From positions 1 through 43,842 of the forward strand of contig DXDD01000171.1 of NCBI GenBank assembly GCA_019115665.1: 43,842 bases of DNA, in the 5' to 3' direction. The notes under the pieces were generated by a model. It worked only from the letters and a program-made list of their open reading frames with translations, searched no databases and had not been told where the DNA came from. The position numbers and the translations under genes are program-made. Positions 15,942 through 25,270 of the stretch are shown one piece after another (position 1 is the stretch's first letter; each line of letters starts with the position of its first letter). Source of the DNA: Candidatus Eisenbergiella pullistercoris. Its GTDB lineage: Bacteria > Bacillota > Clostridia > Lachnospirales > Lachnospiraceae.

Positions 15942-17630
15942 ATGGCTTACAAACCGCTCCCTATCGGCATTGATGATTTTAAGGAATTAATTTCTGCCGA
16001 ATACTATTATGTGGATAAAACAGATTTTGTCAAAGAACTTCTGGAAAAAGGAGGAAAGGTAAACCTCTTCACCCGGCCGCGCCGTTTCGGGAAATCGCTG
16101 AATCTGAGCATGCTGCGGTACTTTTTTGAGGACGCGGGGACGGAAGAGAAAAATATGGATCGGCGCGGACTTTTTCGCGGCCTTCAGGTCATGAAGGCGG
16201 ACGATGGCGTCCTTTCACAGATGAACCGTTATCCGGTGATACAGCTTTCCCTGAAATCCGCGAAGCAGCCTGTCTGGGAGCTGGCCTATGGCGCTCTGAA
16301 AGCCGCTCTGGAAGAGGAATATCAGCGACATATGGAAATTCTGCCCGAAATTCCGATCGAGGCCGACCGGCTCCGCTTCCAGCGCCTGGCAGAGCGCCGC
16401 GGAACGGATCAGGACTATTATACCGCCCTGTTTTTCCTTTCCCGTATGCTCCATCAGCATTATGGACAGCCTGCCGTGATTTTGATCGATGAATATGACG
16501 TTCCTCTGGAAAACGCTTATTTCGCCGGATTCTATCCGGAAATGACCGTTTTCATCCGTTCTCTGTTTGAATCCGCCCTGAAATCCAATCCTTCCCTGCA
16601 CTTTGCGGTCGTTACCGGCTGCCTGCGCATCACAAAGGAATCCATTTTCACCGGGCTGAATAATCTGAAGGTAAATTCCATCCTCAGTGAAACATACGGG
16701 GAATATTTCGGTTTTACCCCCGCGGAAGTGGAACGGATGGCCGCGGATTATGAGCGAAGCGCAGCTCTTCCCGTCATCCGCGACTGGTATGACGGATATC
16801 TGTTTGGGAACAAAGAGGTGTATAACCCCTGGAGCGTCCTGAACTATGTGGACGCCCTGACCGCCAATCCGCAGGCGCTGCCCGCGCCTTACTGGTCCAA
16901 TACCAGCAGCAATCAGATCGTCCGGGAGCTCATCGAGCAGGCGGACCTGAATGTCCGGGAAGAGATCGAGCTTCTGATTACCGGTTCCACCATCGAAAAA
17001 CCGGTTCATGAAGAAATCACCTATGAGGATATTCATGAAAGTCAGGATAATCTGTGGAACTTTCTGCTTTTTACCGGCTATCTGAAGCAGGTGTCCCGCC
17101 GTCTTGACTGGGATACGCAGTACTGCAGCCTCGCCATCCCCAATAAGGAGGTGCTGCACATTTATAAGAGCACCGTGACCGGCTGGTTTTCTTCGAACCT
17201 GAAAAAGCAGGATCTTCGTCCTTTGTTTCACGCGCTGGAAAACGGAGATACCGGAAAAATATCGGAAGAGCTCTCCCGGCTGCTTCAGGAATCCATCAGC
17301 TTTTATGACTATGCGGAAAATTATTATCACGGTTTTCTGACCGGAATCCTGCAGAACATGCCGGGCTACCGGATCCTGTCCAACCGGGAAGCCGGTACGG
17401 GAAGGCCCGACCTCATCCTGAAAACGCCGGGTCTGAAGGGGCGGGCCATCCTTCTTGAATTGAAAACCGCGCGCAGCTACCGGGATATGGATTCCCTCTG
17501 CGATGCCGCGCTGGCCCAGATCAGAGACCGGCGTTACCGGGAGGGCCTGCAGGAGGAGGGCTACCGAACCGTGCTGGCCTATGGAATCTGTTTTTACAAA
17601 AAAGACTGTGAAGTGAAGCAGCTTTCCTGA
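15942..17630 (+). CDS. AAA-ATPase-like protein with C-terminal PD-(D/E)XK nuclease domain
   Basis: A 562-residue protein of the AAA-ATPase_like/PDDEXK_9 family, abundant and multi-copy in gut Firmicutes and Bacteroidetes; its function is not established. The N-terminus shows the family start PIGIDDFKELI, then a P-loop-like RPRRFGKS (45-52) and Walker B LIDEYD (181-186). The C-terminal ~110 residues hold the nuclease core: YYHGFLTGIL, then GRPDLIL and LLELK, giving the expected Asp and Glu-x-Lys. The length is normal and no key residue seems lost. An AAAGGAG site precedes the ATG. It stands downstream of the hairpin array. Roles in mobile-element or defence contexts have been suggested for relatives, but nothing here proves this. 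Confidence 0.88.
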   Translation: MAYKPLPIGIDDFKELISAEYYYVDKTDFVKELLEKGGKVNLFTRPRRFGKSLNLSMLRYFFEDAGTEEKNMDRRGLFRGLQVMKADDGVLSQMNRYPVIQLSLKSAKQPVWELAYGALKAALEEEYQRHMEILPEIPIEADRLRFQRLAERRGTDQDYYTALFFLSRMLHQHYGQPAVILIDEYDVPLENAYFAGFYPEMTVFIRSLFESALKSNPSLHFAVVTGCLRITKESIFTGLNNLKVNSILSETYGEYFGFTPAEVERMAADYERSAALPVIRDWYDGYLFGNKEVYNPWSVLNYVDALTANPQALPAPYWSNTSSNQIVRELIEQADLNVREEIELLITGSTIEKPVHEEITYEDIHESQDNLWNFLLFTGYLKQVSRRLDWDTQYCSLAIPNKEVLHIYKSTVTGWFSSNLKKQDLRPLFHALENGDTGKISEELSRLLQESISFYDYAENYYHGFLTGILQNMPGYRILSNREAGTGRPDLILKTPGLKGRAILLELKTARSYRDMDSLCDAALAQIRDRRYREGLQEEGYRTVLAYGICFYKKDCEVKQLS

Positions 17631-17692
17631 CAGAAGCGGCTCTGTCGGAAAATACCGGCCTTCTTTCTTCATTTTCACAAAAGGAGCCCTGT

Positions 17693-19462
17693 ATGAAACC
17701 CATCTCCATCATAAACGCTTCCGAAAAGAACCTGAAATCCGTCTCTCTGGACATTCCCAGAAACAGCCTGACCGTATTCACCGGGCTGTCCGGCTCCGGG
17801 AAATCCACGCTTTTAATCGACGTTCTGTACATGGAATGTCAGAGGCAGTATCTGGAGTCCATATCCTTTCAGGGAATCGCGAAGCCTGCGGTAGAGTACG
17901 TAAAAAACGCTTCTCCGGCCGTTGTGATCACCCAGACCGACCAGAACCGCAATCCCCGTTCCACCGTGGGTACGGTGACAAATCTCTATACCGATCTGCG
18001 GACGCTCTGGGAAAAACTGGGAGAACGTTCCTGCCCGCACTGTGGGAAAAAGATCTGCGCGGCGGATTTTTCTTTTAATACGAAGGAAGGGGCCTGCCCG
18101 GTCTGTGAAGGCATGGGCGAGATCCGCTCCCTCAACCGGGCCGCCGCCGTGGACGAATCCCGGTCTCTGGAAGAAGGGGCCGTCCGGTTCTGGGAGGCAA
18201 AATACGGAGGATACCAGACCGAAGCCTTTTACGCGGCCTGCCGGCACTACGGCCTTTCGGTCCCGGCCGGTCTTCCGGTCATTCGGTTTGATCCTCTGCA
18301 GAAGGCCCTCCTGTACGAGGGTGTGGAAAGTTCTGAGATCACCCGTTCCTTTCCGGAAAAAAAGCCGCCCCGTACCGTATCCGGCGGACGGTTTGAGGGA
18401 CTTTTAGCGGTTCTGCTTCGCAGGCTGAACAACCGGGGCGAAAAACGGGGAGAGCTGGAGGCTTATTTTCATCCTGCTCCCTGCCCGGCCTGCGGCGGAG
18501 AGCGGCTGAAGGAGGAAAGCAGGGAGGTTACGGTAAACGGCGTCCGGCTTCCGCAGCTTGCCGGCTTTTCTCTGGACGCCCTTTCCGGCTGGGTCAGCGA
18601 TCTGGACGCGTCTCTGTCTGACAGCCGCCGGAGCCTGGTACAGGACTACCTGACGGACCTTTCCGCAAAGCTTTCCCGCATCCGCAGGCTGGGGCTTGGG
18701 TATCTGACCTGCAGCCGGACGGTCCCCACCCTGTCCGGCGGGGAGCTGCAGCGGCTGAAGCTTTCCGCCGCCCTGGCGTCCGAGCTGACCGGGCTGATCT
18801 ATATTCTGGACGAGCCGACCGCGGGACTGCACCCCAGGGACACCGAAGGGCTGATCCTTCTCCTGAAACGCCTGCGCGATCTGGGAAACACCGTTCTGGT
18901 CATCGAGCACGACCCTGACGTGATGCGCGCCGCCGACCACATCGTAGAGATCGGCCCCGGCTCCGGCCGTTTCGGCGGAAAAATAGTCGCTGCGGGAACG
19001 CTGAATGACCTGCTTTCCCATCCGGCTTCCGTCACCGGCCGTTATCTGCGCGCCGTTCCTCCGGTCAGACAGTCCTTCCGTCCCGGGGACGGCGGGCGGC
19101 TTCAGATCCGAAACGCCTGCCTCTACAACCTGAAGCACCTGAATGTGGATTTTCCCACCGGCTGTCTGACCGCGGTTACCGGCCCCTCCGGCTCGGGAAA
19201 ATCCACGCTGGTCTTTTCTCTCCTCGCCGGAGGCGACCGGCAGACCGGAGAGGAAAATATCGTCCGCGGCTACGGGCAGTTTTCCCGCATCGTATCCGTG
19301 GAGCAGCTCTCCGCCCGCCGCATGAAGCGCTCCAACGTGGCCACCTTCACGGACCTGTACACGCCCATCCGGAAGCTGTTCGCGGAATATGGAGAGATCG
19401 ACGCCGATGAACCGTCCTCCTGCTGGACCGGCTGGTGGATGCTGGAAACACAGTCATCGTAG
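17693..19462 (+). pseudogene. UvrA-like ABC ATPase, second nucleotide domain lost by internal deletion
   Basis: This resembles the short UvrA paralogues of Firmicutes, excinuclease-like ABC ATPases sometimes linked to drug resistance. Present are the first Walker A (GLSGSGKST, near residue 31), a zinc motif CPHCGKK...CPVCEGMG, the signature LSGGELQRLKLS, Walker B YILDEPTAGLH and the second Walker A GPSGSGKST. After LFAEYGE the frame turns into unrelated codons and stops. The expected second signature and Walker B (roughly 190 residues) are missing, and the normal C-terminus continues in another frame at 19435-19632. The protein is therefore almost certainly inactive as a UvrA. AAAGGAG precedes the ATG. 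Confidence 0.85.
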
Positions 19463-19632
19463 TGGAGCACAACCAGCAGCTCATCCGGGCTGCCGATCAT
19501 ATCCTGGACCTTGGACCGGGCGGCGGACAACAGGGCGGTACGGTGGTCTTTTCCGGCACGCCGGAGGAAATGCTCGCGCACGGAACGGGTGCGACGGCGG
19601 AATGCCTGCGGAAGGAGGAAATTCAGATATGA
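19435..19632 (+). pseudogene. C-terminal remnant of the UvrA-like gene
   Basis: The frame reads [20 protein letters not shown], then [11 protein letters not shown] and a typical GTPEEML tail. This is the normal end of UvrA-like proteins, out of frame with the upstream part. The preceding bases in this frame read LLLDRL, showing that the deletion junction lies near 19415. Its stop codon overlaps the ATG of the LysR gene. Confidence 0.8.
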
Positions 19633-20537
19633 CCCTGCAGCAGTTAAAATATATCCTTGTCATAGCGGAGAAAGGGAAAATCAGTGACGCGGCCGCCGAA
19701 CTGTATCTGTCCCAGCCAAGTCTGACCAGCTCTGTCAGGGAGCTGGAAGAAGAGCTCGGGATCACCATCTTCCACCGGACCAACAGGGGCGTTATCCTTT
19801 CCAGAGAAGGGGAGGAATTTCTCGCTTATGCCAGACAGGTCATCGAGCAGGTCAGCCTGATTGAAGAAAAATATACCGGAAAGCCCCGCCGAAAGCAGGA
19901 TTTCTGTGTCTCCGCACAACACTATTCCTTCGTGGTCGAGGCGTTTGTCGATCTGATCCGCGATCACGGCGGCGAAGCTTATAATTTCCGTCTCCGGGAA
20001 ACGCAGACCTGGGAGATCATTGAAGATGTGGCAAAGCTGCGCAGCCAGGTAGGCGTGCTGTATCTGAACCGGGATAATGAAACCATCCTCCGCAGAACCC
20101 TGCATGCCAATAACCTGAGATTTGAACCCCTGTTTACAGCCAGCCCCCATATATTCATTTCGGCATCCAATCCTCTGGCAGTGAAAAAATCTGTCACGCT
20201 GGAGGATCTGGCTCCCTATCCGCGGCTCTCCTACGAACAGGGAGAGCATAATTCCTTCTATTTTGCTGAAGAGATCCAGAGCACGCTGGAAAGGCAGAAG
20301 GATATTCTGGTCAGAGACCGCGCCACACTCTTTAACCTTCTGATCGGTCTGAACGGCTATACCATCTGCAGCGGCGTGATCAGCCGCAAGCTGAACGGGC
20401 CGGACATCATTGCCGTCCCTCTGGAAATCGACGATTATATGGAGATCGGGTACATCACACACAGAGAGGTTCTCCCCAGCCGGCTGGGGAAGCTGTACAT
20501 CGAAAGACTGAAAGTCCTTGCCAGGCAGGAAAAGTAA
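19629..20537 (+). CDS. LysR-family transcriptional regulator
   Basis: A 302-residue LysR-type activator/repressor. The N-terminal winged helix is standard ([20 protein letters not shown], then [17 protein letters not shown]), followed by the linker helix and a two-lobe periplasmic-binding-like domain (residues ~90-295). The co-inducer is unknown. The ATG overlaps the stop of the UvrA-like remnant (ATGA), with AAGGAGG nine bases upstream. It is followed by its own terminator. The ABC-2/metF operon starts 132 bases downstream on the same strand and is a plausible target. Its dependence on a decayed upstream gene for coupling is worth noting. Confidence 0.9.
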   Translation: MTLQQLKYILVIAEKGKISDAAAELYLSQPSLTSSVRELEEELGITIFHRTNRGVILSREGEEFLAYARQVIEQVSLIEEKYTGKPRRKQDFCVSAQHYSFVVEAFVDLIRDHGGEAYNFRLRETQTWEIIEDVAKLRSQVGVLYLNRDNETILRRTLHANNLRFEPLFTASPHIFISASNPLAVKKSVTLEDLAPYPRLSYEQGEHNSFYFAEEIQSTLERQKDILVRDRATLFNLLIGLNGYTICSGVISRKLNGPDIIAVPLEIDDYMEIGYITHREVLPSRLGKLYIERLKVLARQEK

Positions 20538-20586
20538 AACAGCGGTTTGGTATAGATTTTACCTATATCAAACCGCTGTTTTTATG
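20536..20586 (+). terminator. Intrinsic terminator of the LysR gene
   Basis: A stem of about 20 bp with one wobble (20536-20555 with 20563-20582) runs into a T-run (TTTTTAT). The LysR stop codon overlaps the 5' arm. Confidence 0.88.
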
Positions 20587-20589
20587 TAT

Positions 20590-20618
20590 TTTACATCCAG
20601 TGGCCCCGGTCTTATAGT
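20590..20618 (+). promoter_or_regulatory. Sigma-A promoter of the ABC-2/metF operon
   Basis: TTTACA (20590-20595) and TATAGT (20613-20618) are 17 bp apart, about 50 bases before the ATG at 20670. It begins right after the LysR terminator. Confidence 0.7.
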
Positions 20619-20669
20619 ATACGAAAAGAGACCCGCAAAGGCGGCGGTAAACAGGATCGGAGCATTCAG

Positions 20670-21653
20670 ATGAACGGAATCGAAGTAAATTCATTATCTA
20701 AAACCTATGAATTTTATCTGGCAGACGCCGAAAAAAAGAATTTTCTGAAAGATCTGTTTTTCCGGGAAAAGCGGACAAAAGCAGCCGTGCAGAATGTCAG
20801 CTTCTCCATTCAGCCCGGGGAGATGGTCGGACTCATCGGCGCGAACGGTTCCGGAAAGACGACCATCATGAAGCTGCTTACGGGGATTCTTTATCCGACG
20901 GCGGGCGAAATCCGGATCGACGGTCATATCCCCAGCCGGAGAGAAGACAGCTTCAAGAAAAAGCTTTCGCTTGTGCTGGGACAGAAAACCCAGCTGTGGT
21001 GGGATCTTCCCGCAGTCGAATCCTTAAAGCTGAATAAGATTATTTATGATGTGGACGACTCCTCTTACCGCAGAATGGTAAACCGGATGAGCGATCTGCT
21101 GAACATCGGGCATCTGATGGATATACCGGTCAGACGGCTTTCCCTTGGCGAGCGGATGAAATTTGAGCTGATGGCGGCCATGCTTCACCGTCCGTCCTTC
21201 CTTTTTCTGGATGAGCCGACCATCGGCCTTGATATTCTTGCCCAGAGAGATTTTCACAGCTTTATCCGGGAATATCATCAAAGCTGTGAATGTACTGTCA
21301 TCCTCACCAGCCACAATATGCATGATCTGGAAAAGCTGTGCAGACGCTCCCTGATCTTAAAGGACGGCCGCCTCATCTATGACGGCGATATGGAAGGCAT
21401 CTGCGGCCTCAATCCCAGCTGCGTCCTTCAGCTGCAGTTTGAAGAGCCTGTCAGACCGGACGTTTTCGCCTCCTATGGCAGAACGGAAAAGCGGGAGGAT
21501 GGAAAAATATACATCACCGTCCCCAAAAAGGAGATCAAAGGCGTGATGCGTGAAATTCTTGAAAAAAGCGATCCCGTCTCCTTTTCCATCCAGACAGCCT
21601 CCCTGGAGGACTGCCTGGCGGAATATCTGAAGGCAGACACGGCTTATGCATAA
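20670..21653 (+). CDS. ABC-2-type transporter ATP-binding protein
   Basis: A 327-residue ATPase that would power the two membrane proteins encoded next. Walker A GANGSGKT (57-64), signature LSLGE (157-161), Walker B FLFLDEP (177-183) and the switch His in LTSHNM are all present. A charged insertion precedes the P-loop (residues ~18-38). The C-terminal ~75 residues are an accessory domain, as in DrrA/YbhF-like exporters. Substrate is unknown. Its partners look like PF06182 (ABC2_membrane_6) permeases, a set common in Firmicutes. It is the first gene of a four-gene operon that ends with a metF-like gene. Confidence 0.88.
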   Translation: MNGIEVNSLSKTYEFYLADAEKKNFLKDLFFREKRTKAAVQNVSFSIQPGEMVGLIGANGSGKTTIMKLLTGILYPTAGEIRIDGHIPSRREDSFKKKLSLVLGQKTQLWWDLPAVESLKLNKIIYDVDDSSYRRMVNRMSDLLNIGHLMDIPVRRLSLGERMKFELMAAMLHRPSFLFLDEPTIGLDILAQRDFHSFIREYHQSCECTVILTSHNMHDLEKLCRRSLILKDGRLIYDGDMEGICGLNPSCVLQLQFEEPVRPDVFASYGRTEKREDGKIYITVPKKEIKGVMREILEKSDPVSFSIQTASLEDCLAEYLKADTAYA

Positions 21654-21673
21654 AGCTTCACCGGGAGGACAGC

Positions 21674-22472
21674 ATGAAGTATTGGGCAATCTATAAGCTT
21701 GGCGTCCGTCAGGGCCTTGCATATCGTTTTCATTTATGGGCCGGTCTTCTGGAGTGTTCCGTTAAAATCCTCGCGCTGGTACTGCTCTGGTGGGCGATGT
21801 TTTCCCGTACCGGCGCACAGGAAATGTATGGATACAGCTTCGGAGATCTCATTCTCTATTCCGTCATCGCGAGACTCGTTCTGACCGTATCCCAGCCCAC
21901 CATAAGCAAGGTCCTTCCGGAGGATATCAAAAACGGCACTCTGAGCCGGTTTTTAATAAAGCCCGTTCATTATTTTAAACTGCGTTTTGCCGAATTCCTG
22001 GGGCTTCAGACCGTCTCCTTCCTCTTTATTTATATCATCGGAACACTGCTGACCGTCTGGGCTGCCCTGTCCGGCCTGATGGAGACCAGTCTTCTTCGGA
22101 TCCTCTTTTTCGGCCTCACGCTGGTCAATTCCGTCCTGCTGCTGTTTCTGATCTACAGCGTCATCGGCATTCTGGGCTTCTGGTTTGTAGAAGTAAAAAG
22201 TGCCTTTCGGGCCTGGCAGGTATTCATCCAGATTTTCTGCGGAGGCTTCATCCCCTTATTCCGTCTTTGGCGAAGGGATGGTGAGGATCATGAGGTACAC
22301 GCCTTTTCTGTACATCCTGGATCATCCGGTCGATGTTCTCACAGGGAATCTGAGCATTCAGGAAATTTTATGGAATTATATGATACAGACAGGCTGGATC
22401 GGCATTCTGCTGCTGTGCGTCAGCCGTCTGTGGAAAATGGGAGTCAGAAAATATGTTTCAGCAGGCGATTAA
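21674..22472 (+). pseudogene. ABC-2 permease (PF06182-like), single-base frameshift
   Basis: The first ~195 residues are a multi-spanning membrane protein starting KYWAIYKLGVRQGLAYR, with at least four hydrophobic helices. At about 22259 the frame breaks after GGFIPL. The natural continuation (SVFGEGMVRIMRYTPFLYI, then the family end VRKYVSAGD) follows in another frame, up to the stop at 22470-22472. One extra T in CTTATTCC explains it. All neighbours are intact, so this is either a fresh mutation or a sequence error. GGGAGG lies five bases before the ATG, and the repaired gene would overlap the next permease by 20 bases. Read unrepaired, the frame ends in unrelated codons at 22642. Confidence 0.82.
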
Positions 22473-23283
22473 AAGAATCAGAAAACCGGGTTGGCTCGCA
22501 GAGCTGCGAAAATATCTCCGGATTTACCGGGAGCTTGTCCGGATGCAGCTTCAGCTTCAGTCCGTCTATCGTTTTAATTTTCTTTGCGGCTGGACCGCCG
22601 AGCTGGGCTGGGTCATCGCGAAACTTTTGTATTCCTTTGTAATCTTTTCCATTGTTCCGGAAGAAAGAGGTCTTTATTTTCTGCTGATCGGCACTTACAT
22701 TCTTCTGACCGGCATCTGCATGGGATTGTGGGGTTCCAATATCTCCCTGCTGTCCGATCATATAAAAAGCGGCGCGCTGGATCTGCATCTGTGCCAGCCG
22801 GTGTCCGCACAGTTTCTGACCACATTTTATAAAATCGATTTCGGCTCCCTGCTGTCAAACGCATTCTGCGGAGGGATTATGGTCCTGTACGGCTGGAAAG
22901 AGCTTTCCCTTCCGTTCAGTGCCGTCAATCTTCTTTTTTTCCTTTTCGCGGCAGGGATCGGACTCATGATCTGCTATCCCCTGTTCTTTCTTCCGCAGCT
23001 TCTTGCCTTCCGATATGTCAGCACCGGTTCCTTCCTGGGCGTCATATGGGAAATCTGGGATCTGAACAACCTGCCGTTTCACTTTTATCCCAGGCTCATA
23101 CAGGCCATCGGACTGTTTCTCATCCCTGTCCTGCTGCCCTGCGCTCTTCCGGCCCTGCTGCTGCTCCGGAAGCTCCCCTGGCTGCTGCAGACATGGTGCT
23201 TTCTTCTGGCAGTCCTGTCCATCAAAATCTTTCAGATCTTATATAAACGCGGCCTGCGAAAATACAGCAGCGCAGGCGGTTGA
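22453..23283 (+). CDS. ABC-2 permease (PF06182-like)
   Basis: A 276-residue integral membrane protein with about six hydrophobic helices and the family-like start (KYLRIYRELVRMQLQLQSVYR). The central block LLSDHIKSGALDLHLCQPVS matches the conserved cytoplasmic loop of the first permease (EDIKNGTLSRFLIKPV). The end, LYKRGLRKYSSAGG, is also like its partner's, so the two are paralogues forming a heterodimer with the ATPase. It begins inside the end of the preceding gene and is 16 bases from metF. Confidence 0.87.
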   Translation: MFQQAIKRIRKPGWLAELRKYLRIYRELVRMQLQLQSVYRFNFLCGWTAELGWVIAKLLYSFVIFSIVPEERGLYFLLIGTYILLTGICMGLWGSNISLLSDHIKSGALDLHLCQPVSAQFLTTFYKIDFGSLLSNAFCGGIMVLYGWKELSLPFSAVNLLFFLFAAGIGLMICYPLFFLPQLLAFRYVSTGSFLGVIWEIWDLNNLPFHFYPRLIQAIGLFLIPVLLPCALPALLLLRKLPWLLQTWCFLLAVLSIKIFQILYKRGLRKYSSAGG

Positions 23284-23299
23284 TATGGAGGAAAAAATA

Positions 23300-24154
23300 A
23301 TGAAGATCAAAGACATTCTGAACCGGGAAAGGCCTGCCCTTTCTTTCGAGGTATTTCCGCCCAAAAAGGAAAGCTCTTATCAGACCGTGGAGCGCGCGGT
23401 TCATGAAATTGCGGAGCTGAAGCCGGCATTCATGAGCGTAACCTATGGAGCCGGCGGCGGAACAAGCCGCTATACGGTAGATATCGCGTCCAATCTGATG
23501 CAGAAATATGGCGTAACCGCCATGGTGCATCTGACCTGCGTTTCTTCCGGCAGAGATCAGATCCGCATTCTCACAGACCAGATCAAAGCAGAAGGGATTG
23601 AAAATATCCTTGCCCTGCGCGGCGACATTCCGGAGGTTCCCGGAAAAGATTATCGGTATGCATCCGAGCTGATCCGCGAATTAAAGGCTGCCGGGGATTT
23701 CTGCATCGGCGGGGCCTGCTATCCGGAAGGACATCCGGAATCCCCGGACAGAAGAGAGGATCTGCGCCGCTTAAAGGAAAAGGTGGATGCGGGCTGCGAT
23801 TTCCTGACCACGCAGATGTTCTTTGACAACGACCTGTTCTATTATTTTCTTTCTGAAGCCCGGAAAATGGGGATCACTGTTCCCATTCTTGCAGGCGTCA
23901 TGCCTCTGACCAATATCCGCCAGCTGAAACGTACCCTGTCCTTATCCGGCACACATCTTCCTGTCAGGCTCCAGCGGATGGCAGATCGCTTCGGGGACAG
24001 GCCGGAGGCCATGAAACAGGCGGGAATCGCCTACGCCACGGAGCAGATCATCGATCTGCTCGCAAACGGCGTCCATGCCGTCCATATCTATACCATGAAT
24101 CATCCGGATGTGGCAGCGCAGATCAAACGCAATCTGTCCGGCCTGGCAGATTGA
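23300..24154 (+). CDS. metF: 5,10-methylenetetrahydrofolate reductase (MetF type)
   Basis: A 284-residue flavin TIM-barrel enzyme reducing 5,10-methylene-THF to 5-methyl-THF, used in methionine synthesis or the methyl branch of acetogenesis. Diagnostic blocks are LSFEVFPPK near the start, SVTYGAGGG, LALRGDIP, DFLTTQMFFDND and AGVMPLTN. The length is normal for the bacterial catalytic-domain-only form. GGAGG sits eight bases before the ATG at 23300; a 5-codon longer start contains that site and is rejected. No metV or methionine genes are adjacent. The gene is last in the ABC-2 operon, and the functional link is unclear. Confidence 0.9.
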   Translation: MKIKDILNRERPALSFEVFPPKKESSYQTVERAVHEIAELKPAFMSVTYGAGGGTSRYTVDIASNLMQKYGVTAMVHLTCVSSGRDQIRILTDQIKAEGIENILALRGDIPEVPGKDYRYASELIRELKAAGDFCIGGACYPEGHPESPDRREDLRRLKEKVDAGCDFLTTQMFFDNDLFYYFLSEARKMGITVPILAGVMPLTNIRQLKRTLSLSGTHLPVRLQRMADRFGDRPEAMKQAGIAYATEQIIDLLANGVHAVHIYTMNHPDVAAQIKRNLSGLAD

Positions 24155-24201
24155 CAGTCAAAAACGCTCCTGCTAAAGGAACAAAACAACGGCAGCCGCT
24201 C

Positions 24202-25245
24202 CTATCCCACCTTCACGGCATATTTAACCACATGCTCTCTCTTATTCTCAAACACCTCATAGGCCTCCATGATATGCTCCAGAGTGGTCCTGTGGGTGAT
24301 GAGACAGCGGGCGTCCAGCTTCCCTTCGGCAATCAGCTCCATGATCCTTCCGCAGTGCGAGGCGTCCACGCCGCCGGTCTTAAAGATCAGATTCTTTCCG
24401 TACATGTCCGGAAGGGGTAAAGTCTGCGGCTCCTCGTACATGGCGATGATGGCTGCCACCGCATTGGGTCTGGCGATCCGCCATGCCATCTGGAAGGTAT
24501 CCCTTCCGCCCGCGGCCTCCAGCACAGCGTCCGCCCCGCGGCCTTCCGTCAGGCGGCGGACCTTCTTCTCCACATCGTCCCGCAGGGGATTGAGCGTTAC
24601 GTCCGCCAGGCCCTGCCGCTTTGCCAGCAAAAGCCGGCTGTCGTCCACGTCGATGGCGATAATGCGCCCGGGCTGATACAGCCTTGCGCACATCATGCAG
24701 CACAGGCCCGTAGGCCCCGCTCCGATCACCGCCGCCGTATCCCCCGGCCGGATCTCCGCAAGGGATGCGCCCCAGTAGCCGGTGGAGAGCAGGTCTCCGG
24801 TAAACAGCGCCGCCTCGTCCGATACCCCGTCCGGAATGGCGGTCAGTCCGTTGTCCGCGAAGGGCACGCGCACATATTCCGCCTGTCCGCCGTCGATCCG
24901 GCAGCCCATCGCCCATCCGCCCTGGGGATCGGTACAGTTATTCACATACCCCCTTTCGCAGAAAAAGCATTCTCCACAGAAGGTTTCCACATTCACCGCC
25001 ACCCGGTCCCCGGGGTGGAATTTTTTTACCGCTTCGCCCGTCTGTTCCACCACGCCCACAAATTCATGGCCCAGGATAGTTCCCGGAACCGCTCTCGGCA
25101 CCGCGCCGTGTTTGATGTGGATGTCGCTGGAGCAGATGGTGGTCAGCGTCACCCGGATGATGGCGTCCGCCGCTTCCTTCAGCTTCGGCTCCGGGCGCTC
25201 TGTCAGCGTCAGTTTTCCGTTTCCTTCATATACGACTGCTTTCAT
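24202..25245 (-). CDS. Zinc-dependent medium-chain alcohol dehydrogenase
   Basis: A 347-residue MDR-family dehydrogenase. Catalytic zinc ligands fit C-S-S-D near residue 39 and GHE near 60. Four structural-zinc cysteines are seen in FCGECFFCERGYVNNC. The Rossmann motif AVIGAGPTG and the following IIAID acidic residue suggest NAD+ rather than NADP+. It resembles sorbitol/threonine dehydrogenase-like proteins of Clostridia; the exact alcohol is unknown. The ATG at 25245 is placed after an AAAGGCGG site. The gene is convergent with metF, with 47 bases between and no clear terminator. Confidence 0.9.
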   Translation of the reverse strand: MKAVVYEGNGKLTLTERPEPKLKEAADAIIRVTLTTICSSDIHIKHGAVPRAVPGTILGHEFVGVVEQTGEAVKKFHPGDRVAVNVETFCGECFFCERGYVNNCTDPQGGWAMGCRIDGGQAEYVRVPFADNGLTAIPDGVSDEAALFTGDLLSTGYWGASLAEIRPGDTAAVIGAGPTGLCCMMCARLYQPGRIIAIDVDDSRLLLAKRQGLADVTLNPLRDDVEKKVRRLTEGRGADAVLEAAGGRDTFQMAWRIARPNAVAAIIAMYEEPQTLPLPDMYGKNLIFKTGGVDASHCGRIMELIAEGKLDARCLITHRTTLEHIMEAYEVFENKREHVVKYAVKVG

Positions 25246-25270
25246 ATCTGTTTTCCGCCTTTCCATCCGC

